From Flavobacterium sp. M31R6 (GTDB lineage: Bacteria > Bacteroidota > Bacteroidia > Flavobacteriales > Flavobacteriaceae), in the NCBI RefSeq assembly GCF_013284035.1, contig NZ_CP054141.1, forward strand, positions 1,674,001 to 1,738,000: DNA of 64,000 nucleotides, written 5' to 3'. Below the pieces are notes generated by a model, which made no database searches, had not been told where the DNA came from, and saw only the letters and a program-made list of their open reading frames with translations. Within the stretch, counting starts at the first letter, position 1. Each line of letters starts with the position of its first letter. The position numbers and the translations under genes are program-made. Shown piece after piece: positions 1 to 9,664 of this stretch.

Positions 1-47
1 GTCTTTAGGTAAAAGAGGACCCCGAATGTAATTCCTGCTGTTTTCAT
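1..47 (-). CDS. possible 5' end of a gene leaving the left edge
   Basis: On the minus strand an ATG at 47-45 opens a reading frame that stays open to the window edge (MKTAGITFGVLFYLK). The Lys-Thr start followed by hydrophobic residues could be a signal peptide, but 15 codons are too few to name anything. The AT-rich upstream sequence is compatible with a promoter. It could equally be chance. Confidence 0.25.
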   Translation of the reverse strand, partial: MKTAGITFGVLFYLK

Positions 48-217
48 ATCTCAAAAATTTAATGTTACAGATCAATTGCACATTAAATGGGTCCCAAGAA
101 AGCTGAATTTTCTTTTGAAAAACTGCATAATTTGAGAAGCATCAAATGTCAAAATTTGAGTACAACTGACTGATTTTTAAAATATTAAAATGATTTTTGG
201 GGCCTAAAGGTAAAAAA

Positions 218-250
218 AGAAAATGGGTAGCCGAATAGGTCCCATTTTCT
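218..250 (-). terminator. terminator-like hairpin
   Basis: A perfect 10-bp inverted repeat (AGAAAATGGG at 218-227, its complement at 241-250) has a 13-nt loop. On the minus strand it is followed by a run of seven T. It lies 40 bp beyond the tRNA-Pro terminator and may be a second stop in tandem. Confidence 0.45.
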
Positions 251-290
251 TTGATATAACTTGAATATTTTGGAGTTGAATAAAAAGAAA

Positions 291-320
291 AACCCCTTAA
301 ATCATACGATTTAAGGGGTT
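291..320 (-). terminator. terminator of tRNA-Pro
   Basis: A perfect 13-bp stem (291-303 with 308-320) with a 4-nt loop is followed on the minus strand by a T-rich tract. It sits just downstream of the tRNA gene. Confidence 0.8.
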
Positions 321-346
321 TTGACTGCCTTTGAAAGGCTCTTTAG

Positions 347-421
347 TCGGGGTGGCAGGATTCGAACCTGCGGCCTCCTGCTCCCAAAGCAGGCGCGATA
401 ACCGAGCTACGCTACACCCCG
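347..421 (-). tRNA. tRNA-Pro (TGG anticodon)
   Basis: The minus strand folds as a complete 75-nt cloverleaf. The acceptor stem pairs CGGGGTG with CACCCCG, the anticodon stem CCTGC/GCAGG encloses loop TTTGGGA with anticodon TGG, and the T-arm contains GGTTCGAATCC. The discriminator base is A. The 3' CCA is not encoded and must be added post-transcriptionally. TGG can read all four proline codons by wobble or base modification. Confidence 0.97.
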
Positions 422-543
422 TAATTCGAGTGCAAATATAAGGTTTATTTCTGCTTTTCAAAGTGATTTTGTAAAATAATTAAAATTTATTTCGGCATCA
501 GTTTTTTGAATTTATTTGAGTGTGTATTTTTTAGAATAAAGAT

Positions 544-551
544 TACATTTG
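544..551 (+). promoter_or_regulatory. trxB promoter, -7 box
   Basis: TACATTTG matches the Bacteroidota -7 consensus TAnnTTTG and lies 20 nt before the trxB ATG. The nearest TTG (516-518) is 25 nt upstream, slightly farther than usual. Confidence 0.55.
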
Positions 552-570
552 CAATTCAAAAATCAAAAAT

Positions 571-1518
571 ATGTCGGATACAATAGAAAAAATTAAATGC
601 CTTATTATAGGTTCTGGGCCAGCAGGTTATACTGCAGCGATATATGCAGCAAGAGCCAACATGAATCCTGTGTTATACCAAGGAATGCAACCAGGAGGTC
701 AATTGACCACGACTAATGAAGTAGAAAACTTTCCTGGGTATGTTGATGGTGTTACAGGCCCAGAAATGATGGTCCAGTTGCAAAGTCAAGCACAACGTTT
801 TGGTGCTGATATCCGTGATGGTTGGGCCACCAAAGTAGATTTCTCTGGAGATATCCACAAAGTTTGGATCAATGATAAAATTGAATTGCATTGTGAAACT
901 GTGATTATTTCTACAGGAGCTTCTGCTAAATATTTGAATATTGCATCAGAGCAACATTACTTGAAAATGGGTGGTGGAGTTTCGGCTTGTGCAGTATGTG
1001 ACGGATTCTTTTATAGAAATCAAGAAGTTGTGATTGTTGGAGCAGGAGATTCAGCTTGCGAAGAGGCTCATTATTTGTCTAAATTATGTTCTAAAGTAAC
1101 AATGTTAGTTCGTAGCGAAAAGTTTAGAGCTTCTAAAATTATGGAAGCACGTGTTCGTAAAACGGAAAATATTACCATCTTAATGAATCACGATACAGTA
1201 GATGTATTGGGAGACGAACAAGTGGTAACTGCTGTGAAAGCAAGAAACAAAACTACTGGAGAAGTGTTTGATATTCCAGCTACAGGTTTCTTCGTAGCGA
1301 TTGGACACCAACCGAATACTGAAATCTTCAAAGACTATTTAACTTTAGATGAGACTGGTTATATTGTAAATACACCAGGAACTTCAAAAACTAATGTAAA
1401 TGGTGTATTTGTAGCGGGAGATGCAGCAGATCATGTGTACCGTCAAGCAATAACAGCTGCAGGTACTGGTTGTATGGCGGCTCTTGATGCTGAAAGATAT
1501 TTGGCTTCTAAAGATTAA
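571..1518 (+). CDS. trxB: thioredoxin-disulfide reductase
   Basis: Cytoplasmic flavoenzyme that uses NADPH to reduce thioredoxin. The 315-residue length is normal. The FAD-binding motif GSGPAG is at residues 14-19, the redox-active CAVC at 140-143, the NADPH-binding GAGDSA at 157-162, and the C-terminal FAD motif GVFVAGDAAD near 275-285. The ATG at 571 lies 20 nt below a TAnnTTTG box. The gene stands alone, with a strong terminator behind it. No thioredoxin gene is visible nearby. Confidence 0.97.
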   Translation: MSDTIEKIKCLIIGSGPAGYTAAIYAARANMNPVLYQGMQPGGQLTTTNEVENFPGYVDGVTGPEMMVQLQSQAQRFGADIRDGWATKVDFSGDIHKVWINDKIELHCETVIISTGASAKYLNIASEQHYLKMGGGVSACAVCDGFFYRNQEVVIVGAGDSACEEAHYLSKLCSKVTMLVRSEKFRASKIMEARVRKTENITILMNHDTVDVLGDEQVVTAVKARNKTTGEVFDIPATGFFVAIGHQPNTEIFKDYLTLDETGYIVNTPGTSKTNVNGVFVAGDAADHVYRQAITAAGTGCMAALDAERYLASKD

Positions 1519-1540
1519 ATTTTTTCTTTATAAAATGAAA

Positions 1541-1572
1541 AGTCCCAATTTTTTAAGTTGGGACTTTTTTTA
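1541..1572 (+). terminator. trxB terminator
   Basis: AGTCCCAA (1541-1548) pairs with TTGGGACT (1558-1565), followed by a T run. The A-rich left flank could also serve the convergent minus-strand gene. Confidence 0.85.
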
Positions 1573-1608
1573 TGGACTGAAAACTGTGACTAAAACCCAA
1601 CTTTGGGA

Positions 1609-2442
1609 TTACTTCGCTTTTTTTATCAATTGAGCTTCGCCCAGAAACTTTCTTACCTCTATTTTTGGAGTGCCAAGCAAGTAGATTTTGGATGTATGAT
1701 TTGCGTCAATTATTAGTGAAGTATCGGCCATTAGATTGCATATGGCACTGCCTTCGGTAGTAACATCAGTATTTTTTACAGTGAAGTTGAAACCAGTAAA
1801 TACAGTATTATTATCTTGTCGAATAACTGCGTTGGTGGCTTCTCCTTCTATTGTTGCTGTGGCTTTTTGGTACAAATCAAATGCAATATCCGTAGTGGTA
1901 GCCAGAGCTTTGATTTGTGCATTTTTACTTAGTTGAATTTTAGCTTTTTCAGCTTTTAAATTCAATTCTATCTTAGATTTATCATCGGATATTAACGTAA
2001 AATTTTTCGAATTGACATTCAAGTATAATTTTGCAAAATCCAATGAGCTAAAGGTAATGTCATCTAGTATTACGGCTTCAAGTGCATTTACAATAGTCGC
2101 GTTTTTGGCAACGACCGATTTTAAATCATTGGTGTATGTAATTTTTACGACCAATCTTTTGAAACTAGTGATTTCTTTAGAAGTGTAAATACGAAGTGTT
2201 TTTTCTTTAATGTCAAAAGAAATATTATCGTGAAGATTGTCGTCAGCATCAATTTTAATTTCATTTTTTGCTCCTTTTTCCAAGAAAACTGTTAGGTTGT
2301 CTTCAATTTCCAATGCGGTAAAATCTCCAATTTCTTTTGGTTTTTCGACAACGATTTTGGAACCTTTTATTTTTTCTTTATTCTGACCAATGGTCATTGT
2401 TGTTGTAAGTAAGAAAAATACAATTAAGCAGGAATATTTCAT
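1609..2442 (-). CDS. secreted GIN-domain (DUF2807) protein
   Basis: Predicted 277-residue secreted protein. An N-terminal signal peptide (MKYSCLIVFFLL..., ending near TIGQ) is followed by a beta-rich region of the 'head GIN domain' family (DUF2807), recognisable from the phrase around residues 40-75 that pairs a FTALEIEDNL-like strand with KIDADDNL. The family is thought to form right-handed beta helices at the envelope; its biochemical role is unknown. The ATG at 2442 is preferred over an upstream TTG at 2451 because a TAnnTTTG box lies 23 nt before it. A second GIN-domain gene lies at 5065-5805. Confidence 0.85.
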   Translation of the reverse strand: MKYSCLIVFFLLTTTMTIGQNKEKIKGSKIVVEKPKEIGDFTALEIEDNLTVFLEKGAKNEIKIDADDNLHDNISFDIKEKTLRIYTSKEITSFKRLVVKITYTNDLKSVVAKNATIVNALEAVILDDITFSSLDFAKLYLNVNSKNFTLISDDKSKIELNLKAEKAKIQLSKNAQIKALATTTDIAFDLYQKATATIEGEATNAVIRQDNNTVFTGFNFTVKNTDVTTEGSAICNLMADTSLIIDANHTSKIYLLGTPKIEVRKFLGEAQLIKKAK

Positions 2443-2464
2443 TTTATACAATTTGGGTTTGGTA

Positions 2465-2472
2465 CAAATATA
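2465..2472 (-). promoter_or_regulatory. -7 box for the GIN-domain gene
   Basis: TATATTTG on the minus strand, 23 nt before the ATG at 2442. It follows directly on the T tract of the upstream gene's terminator, so the two signals are packed together. Confidence 0.5.
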
Positions 2473-2508
2473 AAAAAATCACTCACTTTTTGGTGAATGA
2501 TTTTTTGA
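2473..2508 (-). terminator. terminator of the M1-type peptidase gene
   Basis: A hairpin with arms ATCACTCAC and GTGAATGAT flanked by A and T runs. The one non-Watson-Crick pair is G-U on the minus strand but C-A on the plus strand, so minus-strand use is favoured. Confidence 0.65.
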
Positions 2509-2654
2509 ATTTTAATATAATTCTAACAGGTTATATAAGTATTGGCAATGTTAGATTCATAAACAATCCTGTTTTTAACTTTTTGTGATATAAAAGCAGA
2601 ATTTACATGAGTAACACTAGATATTTTGATTAGATTACACTGTTGAACTTAGTT

Positions 2655-4931
2655 TTATGCCTTTGTAAATAAGAAATTTTGACTTTCTATTTTTAATGTA
2701 AATTCATTTTTAGCTTCGTTAAATTGAATTTCAATACCACCTTCTCTTTCAGAGCCAAATTTATCTTTACCAATACTTTCAAAAGAAATGGCTGAACCCT
2801 GACCTTCTTCAGGTGTTCCTGTAAGAGTTCCGTTTTCTTCAGTGAAACTTAGCTTTACAGGAAGTTGTTTACTTGTGTAGTTACCTAAATAACTATCTAA
2901 AATTACTGCTTTCTCTAACTCACTTTTGTCAGCACTCCAAACATTATTTGCTGTATTTATATCAGGAAAAACGTGATCAGGGTCTATGGTAATGGTATCA
3001 ATTTCTTCGGTAGAGGCGTTCTTAAATGCCCATGTTGTATTGCGTTGCCAAATTTCTACAGGAAGTTGTACGCGACTAATGGCACCACTTTTGGTTTTAA
3101 TTTCCAAAACAACTGGCATAGCCATTTTTTCTAAATTTTCGATTGAAATAATTGCGCCTAACTTAGGATCGTTTTTAAAATATTTGATTTTTGTAATTCC
3201 TTGATCCAATTGCCAATTATTTACGAACCAAGATCTCCAAAACCAATTAAGATCTTCTCCGGAAACGTTCTCCATTGTTCGAAAAAAGTCATCTGGTGTT
3301 GGGTGTTTAAAGGCCCAACGCTCTGTGTAAGTTCTAAAAGCCTTGTCGAAACGGTCTTCCCCTAATACCTGTTCGCGTAAGACAGTTAATCCCGAAGCCG
3401 GTTTTTCGTATGCCAATATTCCCATATTTCCTTCCTTCATTCCGTCTGGTGCAGTCATAATAGGCTCTAATTCGGGTTTGAATAGTACTTTAGCCTTTTT
3501 TTGCAAGTTCCTCGGACGGGATTTGTATTCTCCGTTATTGAAATCATCAGAGCTTAGTGTGTTGATAAAGGTGTTGAATCCTTCGTCCATCCAGGCAAAT
3601 AAACGTTCGTTAGAACCTACAATCATAGGGAACCAGCCATGACCAAATTCATGATCGGTTACGCTCCATAAATCTTCACCTTTTGATTTCCAATCGCAAA
3701 AAATGATTCCGGGATATTCCATTCCAGCCTCGTTGCCGGCTACATTAACAGCTGTAGGGTAAGGATATTCAAACCAGCGTTTAGAGTAATTTTCTATTGA
3801 TGATTTTGTGTATTCAGTGGCACGACTCCAAGCTTCCTGTCCTGAGCTTTCAATGGGGTATGCAGAAATGGCTAATGATTTTTTACCGCTTGGCAAATTG
3901 ATTTTTGCAGCATCAATAATAAATGCCGATGAAGAGGCCCATGAAACATCACGTGCGTTTTTAATTTTAAAATGCCAGTTCAATGTAGATTTTCCGGTAG
4001 GTCTTGAAGTTGTATTGGAAACTTCTTCTGTCGAACGGATGATTACTGTTTTGTCACTTTGTGATGCAGTAGCCCAACGTTTTTGTTGTTCAGGGGTATA
4101 TACTTCGGAAGGGTTTGTCAATTCACCAGAGCAAACAACGATGTGATTTGAGGGAGCTGTAATTGTAACATCAAAATCGCCATACTCAAGATAAAATTCA
4201 CCAGAACCAAGATAGGGTAAGCTGTTCCATCCCTTAACATCATCATAAACGCACATTCTCGGATACCATTGCGCCATAGTGAAGATTTTTCCGTTTTTTG
4301 TTTCCAACACACCCATTCTGTTTGAGCCAAAATCTGGAGAAATAAATGAAAACTCCATTTTAAGTTTTATAGTTCCTCCATTTGGATTTAGATCCTGTGG
4401 AAGAAAAACCTGCATTCGGGTATCGATTATCTCAAATTGTACTACTTTCTCAACGGTTTTGCCATTTTGAAGCGTAACTACTTTTATTGATTTTATTTTA
4501 TGTCCCCCGTCAAATATTTGTCCTTTGTCTCCATTACGGTTACCAATTACAGGAATTACTGCTTTTCCTCGTGAGTTGTTTTTATACAAATTTTGATCAA
4601 CGTTCATCCATAAAAAAGAAATTTTGTCAGGACTATTGTTAGTATAGGTTAAAATTTCCGTGGCAATAATTTCGTTATTTTTCTCATTCAAGGTAGCAGT
4701 TAATTGATAATCGGCTTTATTTTGCCAATATTTTGCTCCAGGCTGTCCGCTGGCTGAATGTGTGTCAGTACCATTTTTAGTGTAAAAGTTGGGAGCAAAA
4801 GCATCGTGATAGTTATACTTTGATGTTGGCTTAACACTCGCTCCCGCTGTGGTGGACTGTTCCTGTGCCTGAAGACACATGCCTCCTAAAACTAAAGCTA
4901 AAAAACTAGCTTTGAATTGATTTTTTCTCAT
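2655..4931 (-). CDS. M1-family zinc metallopeptidase, secreted
   Basis: A 758-residue protein with a signal peptide (about residues 1-22, ending LQAQ). The zinc site of gluzincins is intact: HEFGH at 427-431, with the third ligand E450 exactly 18 residues later. A GMEYP motif at 403-407 corresponds to the substrate-binding GxMEN-type loop of M1 aminopeptidases. It probably removes N-terminal residues from peptides in the periplasm or at the outer surface. It is flanked by its own terminator (2473-2508) and a promoterless-looking AT-rich leader. Exact substrate is not predictable. Confidence 0.9.
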   Translation of the reverse strand: MRKNQFKASFLALVLGGMCLQAQEQSTTAGASVKPTSKYNYHDAFAPNFYTKNGTDTHSASGQPGAKYWQNKADYQLTATLNEKNNEIIATEILTYTNNSPDKISFLWMNVDQNLYKNNSRGKAVIPVIGNRNGDKGQIFDGGHKIKSIKVVTLQNGKTVEKVVQFEIIDTRMQVFLPQDLNPNGGTIKLKMEFSFISPDFGSNRMGVLETKNGKIFTMAQWYPRMCVYDDVKGWNSLPYLGSGEFYLEYGDFDVTITAPSNHIVVCSGELTNPSEVYTPEQQKRWATASQSDKTVIIRSTEEVSNTTSRPTGKSTLNWHFKIKNARDVSWASSSAFIIDAAKINLPSGKKSLAISAYPIESSGQEAWSRATEYTKSSIENYSKRWFEYPYPTAVNVAGNEAGMEYPGIIFCDWKSKGEDLWSVTDHEFGHGWFPMIVGSNERLFAWMDEGFNTFINTLSSDDFNNGEYKSRPRNLQKKAKVLFKPELEPIMTAPDGMKEGNMGILAYEKPASGLTVLREQVLGEDRFDKAFRTYTERWAFKHPTPDDFFRTMENVSGEDLNWFWRSWFVNNWQLDQGITKIKYFKNDPKLGAIISIENLEKMAMPVVLEIKTKSGAISRVQLPVEIWQRNTTWAFKNASTEEIDTITIDPDHVFPDINTANNVWSADKSELEKAVILDSYLGNYTSKQLPVKLSFTEENGTLTGTPEEGQGSAISFESIGKDKFGSEREGGIEIQFNEAKNEFTLKIESQNFLFTKA

Positions 4932-5020
4932 GATGTGATTGATTTGATTGATGATTTTATGTGTGAACGTCTGTATTATTAGTAGTAAATTAATGGTTAA
5001 TAATTATGATTTTTAATTAA

Positions 5021-5051
5021 AAAAAAACATTCGTTGTTAGTGAATGTTTTT
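5021..5051 (-). terminator. terminator of the DUF4870-PadR-PspC operon
   Basis: AAACATTC (5025-5032) pairs with GAATGTTT (5042-5049) and is followed on the minus strand by nine T. It closes the five-gene operon that starts at 9541. Confidence 0.8.
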
Positions 5052-5064
5052 AAGATTGAGTTAC

Positions 5065-5805
5065 TTATTCTTGACGGATACTTCCTCCTGAATTCTCTTC
5101 TTTTTGAATCGATTTTGGTGTTCCGTTATAGGTAATGTTTCCACCGCTGGAAGCCTCAGCTTTTAGGTTTACAATAGGATGAGCCGTTATCGATCCACCA
5201 CTGGATGAATTGGCGACCACTTCGTTTGCCATTAAATCAGTTGTGTTGATTACACTTGCGCTCGAAGCTGATACTTCAATATGTAATGCCTTTCCTTTGA
5301 TGGTTTGATTACTTGCACTACTACCTGTCAATTGAACACTTTCATATTCGGCTGTGAGGTTAATATTGGCAGCACTTGATGACTCCAAAGTAAGGTTGCT
5401 TCCTTTTAGTATAGTATTAGAATTAACAGATGAGGCAGATGAGGCTTCAATTCCTTCAATAACAGGCATTTTTACTGTGATTTTTTTAGAAGAAACATTG
5501 ATGTAGTTACCAAATTTACAAGAAATAACCAGTACTCCATTTTCTACTTTTGTGGTGATTTCTTTCTGTAAATTATCATCAGCTTCGACAATGATTTCTG
5601 TTTTGTCTGATTGTTCTATAACAAGGTCTAAAGCATTGCTTACTTCTACGTTTTTAAAATCGCCAGTAACTGTTCTTTTTTCTGTAGTTACATGACCGCT
5701 TCCTGTAATGGCATTTATTTCTCCAAGTTGATTGCATGACCCAAAAAGCAAAGCTGTTAATGCAACAATAATAAATTGGGTGATTAATGTGATGACTTTT
5801 ATCAT
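5065..5805 (-). CDS. GIN-domain (DUF2807) lipoprotein
   Basis: A 246-residue predicted lipoprotein: hydrophobic N-terminus and lipobox LFGSC with Cys24. After it comes a DUF2807 domain with a FKNVEVSNAL / VEADDNLQ signature, then many short Ser/Ala/Gly-rich repeats such as ASSASSV, SSSAANI, SSASNQT and SSSGGS, typical of a stacked beta helix in which small residues line one face. It is the last gene of the PadR/PspC operon, 11 nt after the M23 gene, and is followed by a terminator. A role in envelope binding or sensing is inferred only from position. Confidence 0.87.
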   Translation of the reverse strand: MIKVITLITQFIIVALTALLFGSCNQLGEINAITGSGHVTTEKRTVTGDFKNVEVSNALDLVIEQSDKTEIIVEADDNLQKEITTKVENGVLVISCKFGNYINVSSKKITVKMPVIEGIEASSASSVNSNTILKGSNLTLESSSAANINLTAEYESVQLTGSSASNQTIKGKALHIEVSASSASVINTTDLMANEVVANSSSGGSITAHPIVNLKAEASSGGNITYNGTPKSIQKEENSGGSIRQE

Positions 5806-5816
5806 GGCTATTGATT

Positions 5817-6884
5817 TTATTTTGATTGAATAATATCACCGGTTGTAATGGTGTGTGTTGTTGCCTCTTTTTTGTTTGAACCAAGAATTAAATAATAATT
5901 TTTAAAATAGGATGGAAGTCCTTCCGCCTGATGATTGATAGAATTTCGAACTTCAAAATGCAGATGAGGAAAGAATGAACTACCAGAAGTTCCAATAGAA
6001 GCAATTTTCTGTCCTTTCTTTATTTTATTCCCCACTTTCATTCCGATTGCACTTTGACTTTTTAGATGTCCGTATATACTGTACAAATTATCATTGTGTT
6101 TTATAACAATATAATTTCCATATAAAGTTAATGGATTATCTTTTAATGATGGAATGTCAAAAGTTTTATCGTCTTTTTTATTCGTTTCGATAGCTGCAAT
6201 TTCACCATCGGCAACAGCCAAAACATCAGTTCCAAAACCAAACCAGTCTGTGTCGTTTTCTCCCTTTGAAAGAAACTTTTTTCCTTCAGAATCAACTACT
6301 ACAAAATCATAAGCGTATCTCATGAAGTTTCCAGTAAAACCTAATTGTTTAATAGGAGCAAATTCGTAGTCAAAACGCCTGTGATGCGAATAAAAATCAT
6401 GCCCGTCATACACAAGTATTTTGTTTTTTAGAGGCAGATTAAAATCCGACTTTTGTTCATAATCTGTAGGAATAACTACTTTTTTAATCTCAATACTATC
6501 ATTGAAAACAAATGTATATTCCAGTTTATTAGTCATACTATTTAAATCTGGAAAAGGATTAAAAAGCATTTTTCTTGAAACACTATTCCATTCAATGTTT
6601 GGAATAGTGTTTATACTTGGGGCTGTACCATTATTATCCAAAAATTTTTGTTGGATAAGCTTGTTTTGTTTGTCAAAAACAGATATCTCTAGCCTGGTTA
6701 ATTTAAGGCTATCCGTTGATTGGTTTTCTATAACAAAATCAAAATTCAAACTGTATTGTTGTTCATTGATTTTCTCTTTCAGCGGATGCTGCGGTTTACA
6801 TTCAATTGTAAGTTTGTTTTGAGCATTAACAGCCAAGGCAGATAATCCAAAAATAAGTACTGCAAAAGATTGAATGGTTTTCAT
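5817..6884 (-). CDS. M23-family (LytM-like) peptidase, secreted
   Basis: A 355-residue protein with a cleavable signal peptide (about residues 1-22, ending VNAQ). The N-terminal half is a beta-rich region of unknown role. The C-terminal half is a peptidase M23 domain with the HLHFEV zinc motif (H307, H309), a YGHLKS segment and a preceding R-YAYDF segment that supplies the Asp ligand. Such enzymes cut peptide cross-bridges or act as regulators. It lies 6 nt after the PspC gene and 11 nt before the GIN lipoprotein, so the three are probably co-transcribed. Confidence 0.88.
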   Translation of the reverse strand: MKTIQSFAVLIFGLSALAVNAQNKLTIECKPQHPLKEKINEQQYSLNFDFVIENQSTDSLKLTRLEISVFDKQNKLIQQKFLDNNGTAPSINTIPNIEWNSVSRKMLFNPFPDLNSMTNKLEYTFVFNDSIEIKKVVIPTDYEQKSDFNLPLKNKILVYDGHDFYSHHRRFDYEFAPIKQLGFTGNFMRYAYDFVVVDSEGKKFLSKGENDTDWFGFGTDVLAVADGEIAAIETNKKDDKTFDIPSLKDNPLTLYGNYIVIKHNDNLYSIYGHLKSQSAIGMKVGNKIKKGQKIASIGTSGSSFFPHLHFEVRNSINHQAEGLPSYFKNYYLILGSNKKEATTHTITTGDIIQSK

Positions 6885-6890
6885 TTTTAC

Positions 6891-8618
6891 TTATTCAGTT
6901 TTAATGATTATACCGTCTTTGTTGATTTTCAATTCTTTAAATTCTTTTTTTGTTTTAACAACAGAATCACTTTCAATAGTAACACCGTTTTTAGTGATGG
7001 TTACATTAGTTTCATTGTCATTGTCATTATCATCGCTATCATCATTGTCATCTTCAGGACAATTGATACATTTTATTTTGTTGTCCTCTACTCTGAAAAT
7101 TTCATTAGTTGAATCAGCATGCCACAAAAAGGAATCACCATCTGTACGGTCATAATTTGACATAGATTCGTCAGGTTTCAATAAGGTGCCTTTTGGTAGA
7201 AACACAGTGATTTCGATTTCCTGATCGCGAAATTTGTTTTTCAAATCGGTGATTAAATAGTTGTCAAATATCAATTGATTACCCACAATTTTATAGCTGT
7301 ATCTAATAGCATCAGCTCTTTTCTTAGCTTCAGACAATGATTTTCCTTTGGCTTCTTTTTCGATTTGAAGATAAGCATACTTTTCATCCGATTTTTCAAT
7401 TCTGATACTCACTTGATTTGAGTAAATAATATCATTATTCGATGAATCTTTTGTAATCATAAAATCATTTCGATCATTTACATTCTTTGCAAAATAATCA
7501 TTGTGTTTGAATTTAATTAGAAGTGTATCTGTTGGTTTTAGATTAAGTGTCTCTTTTTGAACCGATCTACCGTTTACGGCAAATGCAGTGGCTTGTTTTA
7601 TTCCTATTGAAATTGCAATTGAAACAGCGATTAACCAAAGGGCTAATAGTGTGTATTTTGCAATATTTCCAATAGAATTCATATTAGGGGCCAATAATTT
7701 AAAGCCTAATAAAGTCATGAAAAAGAAAGGAATACCAACAGCAAGGAACATTAATAGACCAAAAGACCAGATTGGATAATCGGTAAAATTACCAGCTTCC
7801 ACAAAACTTTGCCAAGGAAAATTCATAGAGACGCTAGTCCCCAATGTGAAAACCCCAATGAAAAGCATAACTAATACGGCTAAACCAGACATTATTAAAA
7901 TCACTCCTAAGAATTTGGCAAAAATTTTAAAAACTGTCATGATGAAATCTCCTAGACCGCTTCCTATTTTTTCAGCTCCTGACTTAACTTGATTTCCAAA
8001 TTTATCGTAATCAGCATTTTTTATTTTCCCTGAAACATTTTCGAACTCCTCACGAACCTTCTTTTCAATATTTGAAATTGTAACAGGCTCTCCTGTCATT
8101 TCTAGTTTTTCAGATGTTGTTATCGCTTCTGGAGTTACGATCCAAAGGATAATGTATGCTAAAATTCCAGTTCCAAATCCAGCAAAAACAAATATTAAGA
8201 ACATGATTTTTAACCAAACGGCATCAATTCCAAAATAATGTCCTAAACCTGTGGCAACACCACCAATCATTCCGTTTTCTTTGTCACGGTATAATTTTTT
8301 AGTATGTCTAGGAGCTGAAAAGTCTCTGTTGTCATTTGAAGTTGGACCATCTTCTTCGATAATGTAATCCTCAGGTTGTCCCATAACGGAAATAACTTCG
8401 TCTACTTCTCTAATTGTAACTACGTGTTTTTCTGTTTTTTGTTTTTCTGTCAATAATTCCGAAACTCTCATTTCGATATCTTTGATGATTTCTTCCTGTC
8501 CAGATGATTTTGACAACGATCGTTTTATGGCGTCAAAATAACGGGTTAATTTTTGGTATGCATCTTCATCAATATGGAAGAACATTCCGCCTAGATTTAT
8601 ATTTACAGTTTTGTTCAT
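6891..8618 (-). CDS. PspC-domain membrane protein
   Basis: A 575-residue inner-membrane protein. Residues 1-100 are a soluble amphipathic region, 108-164 a PspC domain (LYRDKENGMIGGVATGL then a membrane helix), followed by several more membrane segments to about residue 350, and a soluble C-terminal region with a very acidic Asp/Asn stretch near residue 530. PspC proteins sense or buffer membrane stress. The ATG at 8618 is chosen because it lies 5 nt after the PadR stop codon; a longer frame would overlap padR by about 50 nt. Second to third gene of the operon. Confidence 0.9.
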   Translation of the reverse strand: MNKTVNINLGGMFFHIDEDAYQKLTRYFDAIKRSLSKSSGQEEIIKDIEMRVSELLTEKQKTEKHVVTIREVDEVISVMGQPEDYIIEEDGPTSNDNRDFSAPRHTKKLYRDKENGMIGGVATGLGHYFGIDAVWLKIMFLIFVFAGFGTGILAYIILWIVTPEAITTSEKLEMTGEPVTISNIEKKVREEFENVSGKIKNADYDKFGNQVKSGAEKIGSGLGDFIMTVFKIFAKFLGVILIMSGLAVLVMLFIGVFTLGTSVSMNFPWQSFVEAGNFTDYPIWSFGLLMFLAVGIPFFFMTLLGFKLLAPNMNSIGNIAKYTLLALWLIAVSIAISIGIKQATAFAVNGRSVQKETLNLKPTDTLLIKFKHNDYFAKNVNDRNDFMITKDSSNNDIIYSNQVSIRIEKSDEKYAYLQIEKEAKGKSLSEAKKRADAIRYSYKIVGNQLIFDNYLITDLKNKFRDQEIEITVFLPKGTLLKPDESMSNYDRTDGDSFLWHADSTNEIFRVEDNKIKCINCPEDDNDDSDDNDNDNETNVTITKNGVTIESDSVVKTKKEFKELKINKDGIIIKTE

Positions 8619-8623
8619 GACTA

Positions 8624-8953
8624 TTATTTTTGGTTGGTTATTAGGTTTACGGCATCGGACAATTCCGTCCATGTGCCATCTAGTTCTCTTAAAAAGGTTT
8701 GTCCAATTTCTGTCAAACCATAATATTTTCTAGGTGGTCCCGATGTGGATTCTTCCCAACGATAGTTGAGCAATCCGTCATTTTTTAATCGAGTTAAGAG
8801 CGGATAAATGGTTCCCTCCACGACCAACAATTTAGCGTTTTTCAAAGTGTCTAATATTTCTGAGGTATAAGCGTCTTTCTCTTTTAATACGGATAAGATA
8901 CAAAACTCAAGAACACCTTTACGCATCTGGGCTTTTGTGTTTTCAATGTTCAT
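8624..8953 (-). CDS. PadR-family transcriptional regulator
   Basis: A 109-residue winged-helix regulator. The PadR signature is clear: an N-terminal helix pair (KGVLEFCILSVL), the recognition region VVEGTIYPLLTRLKNDGLL, and the wing PPRKYYGLTEIG. It lacks the long C-terminal dimerisation domain, as in the short PadR subfamily. It is coded 5 nt before the PspC gene, the standard arrangement in Flavobacteriia, and likely represses its own operon. A candidate operator lies before the first gene (9686-9705). Confidence 0.93.
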   Translation of the reverse strand: MNIENTKAQMRKGVLEFCILSVLKEKDAYTSEILDTLKNAKLLVVEGTIYPLLTRLKNDGLLNYRWEESTSGPPRKYYGLTEIGQTFLRELDGTWTELSDAVNLITNQK

Positions 8954-9085
8954 AATTTTTTAATTTGAGTTGATTAGATTTGTTGATGAAACTGTTCATT
9001 TTTGATTGATGATTGAATGATTAATTTATTTTGTGATATTATGTTTCTATATTTAATTCAATGCTGATTTGAGCATGATGCTTTA

Positions 9086-9541
9086 TTATTTAAGGAAAGA
9101 TATTGTCAAAGGATAGCTATATTCCTCTCCATTAGATGCTTTGATTGAAGCATAAATGACTAAAAAGAATTCGGCTATTTTCATACAGGCAAATACAAAA
9201 AGTGCTAAAACACCCACTGTCAAAATTCCGATGCTGTTACCATAATCAAAATTTTCAAAAATAATATCGTTGTTGTTTACCAAATCATTGAATGAAATGT
9301 TTTTCAAAACGGTATATAAAAATACCGGAATGGCAATCATGGCTAATACCAAAGAGTAAATTAAAATACTCAATTGAAAATTCAAAGCTTGTTTACCATT
9401 GTGGTCAACAAATTCCGATTGCTCTTTTTTGGATGTCCAAAGGATAATTGGAAATATATAATTTCCAAACGGAATAATATATTGGCTAAAAGTGCTCAAG
9501 TGTGTAAATGCGGCAATGTTTCTTTCGGTTGAAGTTTCCAT
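9086..9541 (-). CDS. DUF4870 membrane protein
   Basis: A 151-residue protein with about three to four membrane helices and the DUF4870 pattern (AAFTHLS, then a helix, then FVDHNGKQALNFQLS). The family is related to Tic20-like proteins and its function is unknown. It is the first gene behind the conserved promoter at 9665-9705, with a 123-nt leader. The gap to padR is 132 nt, so a second promoter before padR is possible. Confidence 0.88.
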   Translation of the reverse strand: METSTERNIAAFTHLSTFSQYIIPFGNYIFPIILWTSKKEQSEFVDHNGKQALNFQLSILIYSLVLAMIAIPVFLYTVLKNISFNDLVNNNDIIFENFDYGNSIGILTVGVLALFVFACMKIAEFFLVIYASIKASNGEEYSYPLTISFLK

Positions 9542-9664
9542 TTTTTTTGATTTTTTGATTACGTTTTTTGATTTTTTCCGCTACGCTCCAAACAATTCGG
9601 CTACGCCTCGGGTGATGATTGATGACAGAAATTGATTAAATGACTTACCTAGTAATTTCTTATA

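Noticed and set aside
6870..7155. Overlapping plus-strand frames of hydrophobic residues
   Set aside because: They are the antisense of the acidic Asp-rich tail of the PspC-domain protein, where GAT/GAC codons read as Ile/Val/Ser on the other strand.
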